Source: Cytophagales bacterium UBA2561
Lineage (GTDB): Bacteria > Bacteroidota > Bacteroidia > Cytophagales > Thermoflexibacteraceae
Direction of reading: 5' to 3'
Length of the DNA: 61,271 bases
Assembly (NCBI GenBank): GCA_002340355.1
Contig: DDLX01000009.1
Location: 1-61,271, forward strand
A program made the translations under genes and the position numbers. This document shows positions 53,717-61,271 of this stretch, in pieces. The notes below the pieces were generated by a model that was not told where the DNA came from, searched no databases, and was given only the letters and a program-made list of their open reading frames with translations. How positions within the stretch are numbered: the first letter of the stretch is position 1; the number at the start of each line of letters is the position of its first letter.

Positions 53717-54115
53717 ATGAAAAATGTACATATCAAAGGAGAAACAGGAATTTATTTAACTCCTGAAATAAAGTTAAATGCAAAAACAGGAATCTGTGAA
53801 ATTATAGGAGAATCCTATTTGGAAAATACAGTAGCATTTTATGCACCTATTATCAGATGGATAACGGAATATAGCCAGCAAGAGATATCACATCCACTTA
53901 TCTTTAATTTTCGGCTCACTTACTTCAATACCAGTTCATCTAAGGCAATTCTAGAAATCTTATTATTACTCAAGTCATTAGAAAATCAGGGTATTTCAAT
54001 CGGAATTAATTGGTATTATCCTGATGATGATTTTGATTTACTGGCAGAAGCCGAAGATTTTATTGATGACTCAGAAATAGAATTTAATCTTATTCCTTAC
54101 AAATTAGATTATTAA
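53717..54115 (+). CDS. SiaC family regulatory phosphoprotein (DUF1987)
   Basis: 132 residues matching DUF1987: GIYLTPEIKLNAKTGICEII, GESYLENTVAFYAPIIRWIT and the hallmark FRLTYFNTSSSKAILEILLL near residues 65-84. In the SiaABCD system SiaC is phosphorylated by the kinase SiaB on a residue of this NTSSSK loop, dephosphorylated by the SpoIIE-type phosphatase SiaA, and in its free form activates a diguanylate cyclase. Thr72 and Ser73-75 are the candidate sites here. No SiaB or cyclase gene is adjacent; the SpoIIE phosphatases at 1-1858 and 13913-15979 are possible partners in this genome. The next gene is a PAS histidine kinase. Confidence 0.9.
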   Translation: MKNVHIKGETGIYLTPEIKLNAKTGICEIIGESYLENTVAFYAPIIRWITEYSQQEISHPLIFNFRLTYFNTSSSKAILEILLLLKSLENQGISIGINWYYPDDDFDLLAEAEDFIDDSEIEFNLIPYKLDY

Positions 54116-54229
54116 ATTCAAATTTAATTTTTTAACTTTTTTTACCACCTATATATTTAAAAATTATAGCTACCCCTTAATATGGGCTATCAGAAATATC
54201 GCCTAGTGGTTTTCTAAGTAGAACGACCT

Positions 54230-55717
54230 ATGAACCTGAAAAAGTCACTTGATTTATCTTCGGAAATTCATTGTATTCTTACTGCAGAAGGGCTACTTTC
54301 TGAGTTTAACTCCTTCTTTGCTCATACGTTAGAATACACTTCTGATGAGTTGTATCGAAAATCTTTCTTGGATTTAATTGTCCCAGAAGATTTATCTGAT
54401 TTTTATCGTAAGATTCAACGTTTAAGCCCTGACCGTATTCGTCCTTTGAAAGTTCGTCTACAAAAAAAATCAGGGGAAAGTATTCGACTCAACGGTAAAA
54501 TTTTGCAAGAACCCACAGGGGAGCTTCATTTAGCGGCTAGTATCGCTATGATGAGTGATGCTCCTTTAGCTCGTTTTCGACGATTTTTCGATATGTCTTT
54601 ACTCGATATCGTCATTATTACGGATGCAAATTGGCAGTTAACATATGCCAATAAAGGTTTTGCTAAAACATTAGGGTATCCTTGGGATGAAATTCAAAAT
54701 GCTTCTCTTTTTAGTTTCATCTATCCCCATGACCGACAAATCATGCAAGAATTTTTACATCGTTTACGAGAAAATGAAGGTGAAAACGGCGAGCTAGCGA
54801 TTCGGTGTCTACACCGTCAGGAAGGTTATCGATGGTTATCGTGGAGCATGATTTATAATCGTAAGAATTTATACGCCATTGCAACTAATATTACTAAGAA
54901 AAAAGAACAAGAAACCCAAATTAAGGAATTATTAAGCAAAACGATACAGCAGAATAATCGTCTCAAAGAATCTGAAGATAGTTTACGAAAAACCCTCAAA
55001 CAGCTTGAAATTCGTAACTTTGAACTTGACCAATTTATTTACAAGGTTTCGCATGATATGCGTGCGCCATTAACTTCGATTTTGGGTTTGATTAATCTCG
55101 CAAAAATTGATGGTACCAACCTCGGTACAATGCGAGAATATATCGACATGATTGAAACAAGTACCAATCGGTTAGATATTTTTATTAAATCATTATTGGA
55201 TTTTTCAAGAAATGAACGCCTTGAAACTGTCATTGAAAAAATTGATATTCAAAAACTGATTTCTGAAATATTCCAGAATATGGAGTTTATGGCAAATTAT
55301 GAAAAAATTCAGAAACACGTCCAAGTTATTGGTAAACACGATTTTTACAATGAATATTTACGAGTTCGGATTATTCTAAATAATCTACTTTCTAATGCAA
55401 TTAAATATCAGGATCGAAGTAAGTCCTCTCATTCTATCAAAATTATAATTGATCTCACTCACGCCAACCAAGTGTTAATTCAATTTGAAGATAATGGGAT
55501 TGGGATTGCTCATGAAGTACGCTCCAATATTTTTGATATGTTTTATCGTGGAACAGAGCTAGCAGATGGTTCAGGATTGGGACTATACATTGTCAAACAA
55601 ACTATCGAAAAATTGGCAGGTGAAATTCGAATTGAAAGTATCCCTAAAATGGGAACCCAAGTAAACGTTATGCTTCCTAATCGCTCCCCAGACAAAATAG
55701 TAGATAAAATTCACTAA
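54230..55717 (+). CDS. Cytoplasmic PAS-domain sensor histidine kinase
   Basis: 495 residues, no membrane helix. Two PAS domains: residues 8-105 (IHCILTAEGLLSEFNSFFAH) and 118-225 (DIVIITDANWQLTYANKGFA, FIYPHDRQIMQEFLHRLREN). A coiled coil precedes the HisKA box with the phospho-His in YKVSHDMRAPLTSILGLINL. HATPase boxes: ILNNLLSNAIKYQD (N), FEDNGIGIA (G1), FYRGTELADGSGLGLYIVKQ (F/G2). It lacks a receiver domain and has no partner regulator nearby. The SiaC gene lies 114 bases upstream on the same strand, so the two may form one signalling unit. Confidence 0.94.
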   Translation: MNLKKSLDLSSEIHCILTAEGLLSEFNSFFAHTLEYTSDELYRKSFLDLIVPEDLSDFYRKIQRLSPDRIRPLKVRLQKKSGESIRLNGKILQEPTGELHLAASIAMMSDAPLARFRRFFDMSLLDIVIITDANWQLTYANKGFAKTLGYPWDEIQNASLFSFIYPHDRQIMQEFLHRLRENEGENGELAIRCLHRQEGYRWLSWSMIYNRKNLYAIATNITKKKEQETQIKELLSKTIQQNNRLKESEDSLRKTLKQLEIRNFELDQFIYKVSHDMRAPLTSILGLINLAKIDGTNLGTMREYIDMIETSTNRLDIFIKSLLDFSRNERLETVIEKIDIQKLISEIFQNMEFMANYEKIQKHVQVIGKHDFYNEYLRVRIILNNLLSNAIKYQDRSKSSHSIKIIIDLTHANQVLIQFEDNGIGIAHEVRSNIFDMFYRGTELADGSGLGLYIVKQTIEKLAGEIRIESIPKMGTQVNVMLPNRSPDKIVDKIH

Positions 55718-55722
55718 ATTTG
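55715..55722 (+). promoter_or_regulatory. Candidate -7 box for the PKD lipoprotein gene
   Basis: TAAATTTG is an exact TAnnTTTG box overlapping the stop of the kinase gene, 49 bases before the next ATG. No well-spaced TTG. Confidence 0.35.
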
Positions 55723-55771
55723 TTTTCGTATTTTTTCTATGTTTTTTGAAATCTAAAACTTTGACGAATAC

Positions 55772-56581
55772 ATGAAAATCACAATTTGGCAATCCATGTT
55801 AGTTTTACTGGGTACATGGTTCTTTGCTTCGGCATGTACCCAAGAAGATGATCCAGCAACTCCTCCAACGGCAGGTTTTGAATTTGATACCCCTGATTCT
55901 GTAACACTTGAAGTGCAATTTCGCAATACCTCTGAGAATGCTCAAACATTTTATTGGGATTTTGGAGATGGACAGGCTTCTACTCTCAAAAATCCTAAAC
56001 ATCAGTATATTCAAAGCGGAGTATATCCTGTCAGACTTCAAGCAATTAGTCAGACAGGTACAAATAATACAACTAAGACGGTTCATGTTTTTGCCTTTCC
56101 TCGTGCTGATTTTGCTTTTGTTTCGGCGGGTTGTACAGCTTCATGTGATGTGTATTTTGAGAATCGTTCAGTTAATGCAGACTCCTTTTTATGGGATTTT
56201 GGAGATGGTGAACGTTCTACAGAAATGAATCCAAACCATACCTACACACGAGGCGGAATTTTTACAGTGCGCTTAACTGCCACAGGCAAAACAGGTACCG
56301 CCCGATTTGCCAAAACTATTCAAATTCAGGACAGTATTGTTGCTCCTATTGCTGATTTTGATATTTTGGGAGGAGATTGTCAAGCCCCTTGCGAGGTAGA
56401 GTTTCGGAATAAATCTAAAAATGCTACAGATTATTCATGGGATTTTGGAGATGGTATTCAATCACGGGTTGAAAACCCTAAATACACCTTTAAAAAACAT
56501 GGAATTTATACTATCCGACTAATTGCTAAAGGTGAAGGCGGAAAAGATGAAACCGTACGAACCCTCAATATTCAAGAATGA
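55772..56581 (+). CDS. Lipoprotein with three PKD domains
   Basis: 269 residues. Lipoprotein signal with Cys22 (FFASACTQEDDPATPP); the acidic residues after the Cys fit surface export. Three PKD domains at about 34-115, 116-190 and 196-268, each with the hallmark WDFGDG (FYWDFGDGQAST, FLWDFGDGERST, YSWDFGDGIQSR) and ending NPxHxYxxxGxYxVRL. Domains 2 and 3 each hold a Cys pair (GCTASCDVYF, DCQAPCEVEF), probably a disulfide. Likely a surface adhesive or spacer protein. It converges on rpoB with a shared terminator. Confidence 0.93.
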   Translation: MKITIWQSMLVLLGTWFFASACTQEDDPATPPTAGFEFDTPDSVTLEVQFRNTSENAQTFYWDFGDGQASTLKNPKHQYIQSGVYPVRLQAISQTGTNNTTKTVHVFAFPRADFAFVSAGCTASCDVYFENRSVNADSFLWDFGDGERSTEMNPNHTYTRGGIFTVRLTATGKTGTARFAKTIQIQDSIVAPIADFDILGGDCQAPCEVEFRNKSKNATDYSWDFGDGIQSRVENPKYTFKKHGIYTIRLIAKGEGGKDETVRTLNIQE

Positions 56582-56615
56582 TACCTACATATCATTTGAA
56601 AAACTATCTTAATAC

Positions 56616-56656
56616 AAAAACGGATTCAGTTTCTTGGAAACTGAATCCGTTTTTTT
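56616..56656. terminator. Strong bidirectional terminator between the PKD gene and rpoB
   Basis: AAAAACGGATTCAGTTTC (56616-56633) pairs perfectly over 18 bases with GAAACTGAATCCGTTTTT (56637-56654) around a three-base loop, with A- and T-runs on the two sides. It ends the PKD gene and also rpoB, 30 bases past the rpoB stop, with no rpoC following. Confidence 0.92.
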
Positions 56657-56685
56657 GCCATCTAATTTAAAAAAATAAGTAGCTT

Positions 56686-59600
56686 TTATTTTAAGGTAAC
56701 CTCTAGGGCTAATCCTCTCAATTCATGAATTAATACATTAAAGGATTCAGGGATATTTGGTTTTGGCATATTCTCACCTTTTACGATACACTCATAGGCT
56801 TTTGCCCGACCAATTACATCATCAGATTTAACTGTTAAAATTTCTCGTAAAATATGCGCCGCACCAAAGGCTTCTAATGCCCAAACTTCCATCTCACCAA
56901 ATCTCTGACCACCAAATTGAGCTTTACCACCAAGTGGCTGTTGTGTAATCAATGAATAAGGACCTATTGAACGAGCGTGCATTTTATCATCAACTAAGTG
57001 TCCCAACTTCAGCATATAAATAATACCAACCGTAACAGGATTTTCAAACTTTTGTCCTGTTAAGCCATCAAATAACTGAGTGCGTCCCCAAGTAGGTAAC
57101 TTTGCTTCTTCGAGTTCATGGCGAACTTCCTCTTCACTTGCTCCATCAAAAATTGGCGTAGCATATTTTCGTCCTAATTTTTCACCAGCCCAACCAAGAA
57201 CTGTTTCATAAATCTGTCCGATATTCATCCGAGAAGGTACACCTAATGGGTTCAAAACAATATCCATTGGCGTTCCATCCTCTAAAAATGGCATATCTTC
57301 GTCCCGTACAATTCGAGCCACAACCCCTTTGTTTCCGTGTCGTCCCGCCATTTTATCACCTACTTTCAACTTACGTTTTTTGGCAATATAAACCTTAGCT
57401 AACTGAACAATTCCTGCAGGTAGTTCATCTCCTACTTCGTAAGCAAAACGTTCTCGTTTGAAATCTCCTGTAATTTCATGGCGTTTTTTATTATAATTTT
57501 TCACCATAACTCGAAGTAATTCATTGATTTCTTCGTTAGCTGTCCAGTTTTCCAGCAACAAATCTGACAATAAATTGACCTCTTCAGGAACATCGTAAGT
57601 ACTTTCGTCTCGATAATTGTTTTTAGGAGGGAAGATATTTTGTGTGATATTTTCTCTAGTAAATCGTACACCTTTGGACATAATTTCATCTCCAAACTTG
57701 TGCTTAATTCCTAAACAAGTTTCATCCCCCAATAACTCTACCATTTTGGTAATCATTTTGTTACGAACACCAGTTAAACGTGCGCCATAACGTTTTTTGA
57801 GAGCAAGTACTTCTTTTTTAGCTTTAGCTCGAAGTTCTTTGTCTTTCTTCGGACGAGAAAATAATTTAGTATCAATGACAACTCCTCGCAAGGATGGAGA
57901 GGCTTTCATTGAAGCATCTTTTACATCCCCAGCTTTATCCCCAAAAATAGCTCGCAATAATTTTTCTTCGGGAGTAGGGTCAGTTTCACCTTTCGGGGTA
58001 ATTTTCCCGATTAAGATATCACCTTCCTTAATCTCCGAACCAATTCGAACAATTCCATTTTCATCTAAGTTTCGAACCGCTTCTTCACTTACGTTCGGAA
58101 TTTCAGAAGTCAATTCTTCTTCACCACGTTTTGTATCTCGAACCTCTAATTCAAATTCTTCAATGTGAATCGAAGTAAAAATATCATTTCGGACAACTCG
58201 TTCTGCAATCACAATCGCATCCTCAAAGTTATAACCTTGCCAAGGCATAAAGGCAACTTTTAGGTTTCGTCCTAATGCCAGCTCTCCTTCTTCTGTAGCA
58301 TAACCTTCACAAAGAACATCTCCCTTTTTGATAGGGTTGCCTTTTTTAACTATTGGTCTGAGATTCAGGCAGGTATCTTGGTTAGTTCTACGGAATTTAG
58401 TTAGTTTATATTCTACTAATTCTCGATCAAAAGAAACCAGTTTTTGATCTTCAGTCAGATCGTATTTAACTACAATTTTAGTAGCATCTACATAATGAAC
58501 CATACCGTCTTCTTCCGCCATCACTAAAGCTTTAGAGTCTCTTGCGGCACGGCGTTCAAGTCCCGTTCCCACAATTGGTGCATCAGTTCGTAAAAGTGGT
58601 ACTGCCTGACGCTGCATATTTGACCCCATCAAAGCACGGTTCGCATCATCATGTTCCAAAAATGGAATTAAGGAAGCTGCCACCGAAACAATCTGATTAG
58701 GAGCAACATCCATATAAGAAACTTCCGTAGGCTCAACTACTGGGAAATCCCCTTCTTTTCGAGCTTTAACTCGGTCATGCACAAAATTTCCATCTTCTTC
58801 AATGGCAATGTTCGCTTGTGCAATGTTATGACCATCTTCTTCTTCTGCTGTTAAGTATGTAACTTTATTCGAAGTATCAACTACTCCACTCCTTACCGTA
58901 CGATAGGGTGTTTCGATGAATCCCATTGAATTCACCTTCGCATGAACACAAAGTGAAGAAATCAAACCAATATTAGGACCTTCTGGCGTTTCAATCGTAC
59001 AAAGTCGCCCGTAGTGTGTATAGTGTACGTCACGAACCTCAAAACCAGCTCGTTCTCTGGAAAGACCACCTGGACCTAAGGCTGACATTCTTCGCTTATG
59101 AGTAATTTCCGCCAATGGATTGGTTTGATCCATAAATTGCGAAAGTTGGTTTGTTCCAAAGAAAGAATTAATCACTGAGGATAAAGTCCGCGCATTAATT
59201 AAGTCAACAGGCTTAAAATCTTCATTATCACGAACATTCATTCGCTCTTTGATGGTTCGAGCCATTCGAGCCAAACCAACTCCAAACTGACTATAAAGTT
59301 GCTCACCAACCGTTCTCACCCGCCGATTACTCAAGTGATCAATATCATCAACTACCGCTTTTGAATTAATTAACGTAATGAGATATTTGATAATCTTAAT
59401 AATATCGTCTTTAGTCAATACTCGCATATCCATGTTGGGGTCGTTTTCCAACTTTTTGTTGATTCGATATCGACCAACTTCCCCCAAATCATAGCGTTTA
59501 TCACTAAAGAACAAGTTCTGAATAATATCTCGTGCGGTTTGCTCGTCAGGAGCTTCTGTATTTCGTAACTGCCGATAAATTTGTTCAACAGCTTCTTTCT

Positions 59601-60555
59601 CAGAATTGGAATTATCTTTTTGTAACGTATTATAAATGATGGCGTAATCAGCAATATTTACATCTTCTCGGTGTAAAATAATTGACTTGACACCCGCATC
59701 AACAATCGTATCAATATCCTCTTCGGCAATAATAATATCCCGTTCTAAAACTACTTCGTTACGATCAATCGAAACAACTTCACCCGTATCTTCATCTACA
59801 AAATCTTCCGTCCAAGTACGAAGTACCCTTGCCGCTAATTTACGTCCGATAACCTTCTCAAGTTTTTGCGGAAGTGCATCAACCTCTTCAGATAATCCAA
59901 ATAAATCTAAAATTAATTTATCTGTTCCGTATCCAATTGCTCGTAAAAGAGTCGTTACAGGAAACTTCTTTTTACGGTCAATGTAGGCATACATGACATT
60001 ATTTACGTCCGTGGCAAATTCAATCCAAGAACCTTTAAATGGAATAATCCGAGCCGAATACAATTTTGTACCATTCGTATGCTTACTTTGGGCAAAAAAT
60101 ACACCCGGCGAACGGTGCAACTGAGAAACAATGACTCGTTCAGCTCCATTAATTACAAACGAACCTCGTTGCGTCATGTATGGGATATTTCCCAAAAATA
60201 CCTCCTGCTCCATCGTCTCGAAATCCTCATTATCTTCGTCATTGCAGGACAAACGTAACTTTGCCTTTAAAGGCACGGAATAAGTCAGACCTCTATCAAT
60301 ACATTCATCAACCGAGTACTTTGGTGGATCGACTAGATAATCAATAAATTCCAATAGGAAGTTTTCCCGTGAGTCAGAAATCGGAAAGTTCTCTGAGAAG
60401 ACCTTATAAAGTCCTTCCTGCATCCGTTTTTCGGCGGGAGTTTCTAACTGAAAAAAATCAACAAAGGATTGTAACTGAACATCCAGAAAATCAGGATAAT
60501 TAATGACTGGGTCAATGGAAGCGAACGAAATTCTGCCGTGTTTTAATTTTGCCAA
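56686..60555 (-). CDS. rpoB: DNA-directed RNA polymerase subunit beta
   Basis: 1289 residues, complete, Bacteroidota type (starts RISFASIDPVINYPDFLDVQ, ends IPESFNVLIHELRGLALEVT). The rifampicin region is wild type: FFGTNQLSQFMDQTNPLAEI, then THKRRMSALGPGGLSRERAG. Further core motifs: GRLCTIETPEGPNIGLISSL, KVAFMPWQGYNFEDAIVIAE, KVGDKMAGRHGNKGVVARIV, GKAQFGGQRFGEMEVWALEA. It forms the catalytic cleft with beta'. Unusually, it is not followed by rpoC and not preceded by rplL: a terminator closes the transcript 30 bases downstream, and an exact promoter lies 74 bases upstream. Confidence 0.98.
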   Translation of the reverse strand: MAKLKHGRISFASIDPVINYPDFLDVQLQSFVDFFQLETPAEKRMQEGLYKVFSENFPISDSRENFLLEFIDYLVDPPKYSVDECIDRGLTYSVPLKAKLRLSCNDEDNEDFETMEQEVFLGNIPYMTQRGSFVINGAERVIVSQLHRSPGVFFAQSKHTNGTKLYSARIIPFKGSWIEFATDVNNVMYAYIDRKKKFPVTTLLRAIGYGTDKLILDLFGLSEEVDALPQKLEKVIGRKLAARVLRTWTEDFVDEDTGEVVSIDRNEVVLERDIIIAEEDIDTIVDAGVKSIILHREDVNIADYAIIYNTLQKDNSNSEKEAVEQIYRQLRNTEAPDEQTARDIIQNLFFSDKRYDLGEVGRYRINKKLENDPNMDMRVLTKDDIIKIIKYLITLINSKAVVDDIDHLSNRRVRTVGEQLYSQFGVGLARMARTIKERMNVRDNEDFKPVDLINARTLSSVINSFFGTNQLSQFMDQTNPLAEITHKRRMSALGPGGLSRERAGFEVRDVHYTHYGRLCTIETPEGPNIGLISSLCVHAKVNSMGFIETPYRTVRSGVVDTSNKVTYLTAEEEDGHNIAQANIAIEEDGNFVHDRVKARKEGDFPVVEPTEVSYMDVAPNQIVSVAASLIPFLEHDDANRALMGSNMQRQAVPLLRTDAPIVGTGLERRAARDSKALVMAEEDGMVHYVDATKIVVKYDLTEDQKLVSFDRELVEYKLTKFRRTNQDTCLNLRPIVKKGNPIKKGDVLCEGYATEEGELALGRNLKVAFMPWQGYNFEDAIVIAERVVRNDIFTSIHIEEFELEVRDTKRGEEELTSEIPNVSEEAVRNLDENGIVRIGSEIKEGDILIGKITPKGETDPTPEEKLLRAIFGDKAGDVKDASMKASPSLRGVVIDTKLFSRPKKDKELRAKAKKEVLALKKRYGARLTGVRNKMITKMVELLGDETCLGIKHKFGDEIMSKGVRFTRENITQNIFPPKNNYRDESTYDVPEEVNLLSDLLLENWTANEEINELLRVMVKNYNKKRHEITGDFKRERFAYEVGDELPAGIVQLAKVYIAKKRKLKVGDKMAGRHGNKGVVARIVRDEDMPFLEDGTPMDIVLNPLGVPSRMNIGQIYETVLGWAGEKLGRKYATPIFDGASEEEVRHELEEAKLPTWGRTQLFDGLTGQKFENPVTVGIIYMLKLGHLVDDKMHARSIGPYSLITQQPLGGKAQFGGQRFGEMEVWALEAFGAAHILREILTVKSDDVIGRAKAYECIVKGENMPKPNIPESFNVLIHELRGLALEVTLK

Positions 60556-60628
60556 AGCCTTTTGTATTTTTATTTTCTTAAAATCTGAAGTAAACTTGAA
60601 GAGAACCGAAAAGGGCGTTTTAAGCCTG

Positions 60629-60659
60629 CAAATTTAGGACTAATTTTTGCAAAACGCAA
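60629..60659 (-). promoter_or_regulatory. Promoter of rpoB
   Basis: On the minus strand, TTG (60659-60657), a 20-base spacer and TAAATTTG (60636-60629) match the consensus exactly, 74 bases before the ATG. rpoB therefore seems to have its own transcript. Confidence 0.7.
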
Positions 60660-60772
60660 TTTTAGTTACTTTATTTTGTTTTTCTGGATTTTTGTCTGCA
60701 AAATTTACGAAACAATTTCACATAATACTCCAGAAAAATAATGCGTATCGTCATTTAGAAACACCTAGTTTT

Positions 60773-61177
60773 TTAGTTTTTGGATGGAAACGGAGTAGAT
60801 AAATTCTCGAGTTGCAAAAGTCCTTCATAACAAACGTTTTGTAATCTTTTGACTTGTAAGCGCAAATCCAAAAAAACGAAATCAGGCTCCGTTTTTTTCA
60901 ATGCAGATTTCTCCAAAATGAGGTTGAGTTCGCCCAATTCAAAAATAAAATGACGATAGAACTTGACAAAGGCTTTGGTCGTACGCCCAGAAAATGGGTG
61001 AGGAATGAGATTTTCTGGTGATTTTTTCACATTTTTGGTGATTAGGATTTCTAGCTCTTTGGTTTCATTCATCGAAGTTGTTGCGTTCATCAACAGTTCG
61101 ATTTGCGATAAAAATTTTTCATCAGTTGAATGGGTAATAAATTCAATCAAACGGGCTTTGCGCTCTTGGTCTGGCAT
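60773..61177 (-). CDS. Hypothetical helical protein upstream of rpoB
   Basis: 134 residues, no signal peptide, predicted mostly helical (ARLIEFITHSTDEKFLSQIE, TKAFVKFYRHFIFELGELNL, LDLRLQVKRLQNVCYEGLLQ). I recognise no family. It precedes rpoB on the same strand by 217 bases and a promoter lies between, so it is not clearly in the same operon. A TAnnTTTG box lies 42 bases upstream of its ATG. It is not a ribosomal L7/L12 protein. Confidence 0.7.
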   Translation of the reverse strand: MPDQERKARLIEFITHSTDEKFLSQIELLMNATTSMNETKELEILITKNVKKSPENLIPHPFSGRTTKAFVKFYRHFIFELGELNLILEKSALKKTEPDFVFLDLRLQVKRLQNVCYEGLLQLENLSTPFPSKN

Positions 61178-61219
61178 CGTTTCAAAGAGTTAAGGTGGAA
61201 GTTTTGTTTTTTGTTGAGA

Positions 61220-61227
61220 CAAAGGTA
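61220..61227 (-). promoter_or_regulatory. Candidate -7 box for the 60773-61177 gene
   Basis: TACCTTTG on the minus strand is an exact TAnnTTTG box 42 bases upstream of the ATG. The TTG seen upstream is only 13 bases away, too close. Confidence 0.4.
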
Positions 61228-61271
61228 ATTAATTCGGAATCAAAAATCGTAAATTGATGATAAATAATTCA

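Noticed and set aside
57797..58168. Plus-strand open frame of 123 codons inside rpoB
   Set aside because: Antisense shadow of rpoB with no start context or promoter; content mirrors rpoB codon bias.

Overview
The window reads as chromosomal DNA of a Bacteroidota bacterium, most likely a gliding-type member of the Cytophagales/Cytophagia; the genus cannot be resolved by eye. The evidence is AT-rich DNA, start codons without clear Shine-Dalgarno sequences, promoters of the Bacteroidota form TTG-N20/21-TAnnTTTG, a type IX secretion (T9SS) type B C-terminal domain protein, a PorW/SprE-like lipoprotein, a TonB receptor with a carboxypeptidase-regulatory N-terminus, surface-type lipoproteins with acidic residues after the lipid cysteine, and a Bacteroidota-type RpoB. 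No phage, plasmid, insertion sequence or CRISPR array is visible. One foldback (MITE-like) element and several gene remnants mark a lightly shuffled genome.

Layout. 1-5 kb: a truncated TPR-SpoIIE phosphatase, a MarR regulator, then a small island with an antitoxin-like remnant and an AAA ATPase + DUF4435/TOPRIM pair that matches the domain make-up of the PARIS anti-phage system. 5-12 kb: pyrD, an aldo/keto reductase, thiS, an ECF sigma / membrane anti-sigma / DUF4097-like operon, a foldback element, a Dph6-like PP-loop ATPase and an unknown membrane protein. 12-16 kb: an N6-adenine DNA methyltransferase translationally abutting a second TPR-SpoIIE phosphatase. 16-25 kb: a PorW/SprE-like lipoprotein in operon with a class A penicillin-binding protein, a TPR histidine kinase and an MltD-like lytic transglycosylase. 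25-39 kb: gatA, tatA, a ten-FN3 surface lipoprotein, hppA (K+-dependent pyrophosphatase signature), a small lipoprotein, a beta-helix-like lipoprotein, a TonB receptor and tRNA-Ser(UGA). 39-49 kb: a FlgO-like/TPR/AraC fusion regulator followed by two tandem repeats and a small outer-membrane protein, an unknown secreted protein, a LytS/LytTR two-component pair, a CobW-family GTPase and a T9SS type B adhesin-like protein. 49-61 kb: a STAS-like protein, an HU protein, a TPR protein, a 29-residue COX24-type ribosomal protein, pdxA, an endolysin-like CHAP/peptidoglycan-binding protein, a SiaC (DUF1987) protein, a PAS histidine kinase, a PKD lipoprotein, and rpoB standing alone between its own promoter and a strong terminator.

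Themes. Signal transduction is dense: two SpoIIE phosphatases, SiaC, a STAS-like protein, three histidine kinases, a LytTR regulator, an ECF sigma factor and an AraC fusion. This suggests partner-switch and stress signalling acting on envelope functions. Envelope assembly is the second theme (PorW/SprE, PBP1A, MltD, endolysin-like protein, TonB, surface lipoproteins). The most notable single observations are the compact PARIS-like pair at 2.9-4.9 kb, the separation of rpoB from both rplL and rpoC, and the 0.2-kb foldback element flanked by an 11-bp direct repeat.
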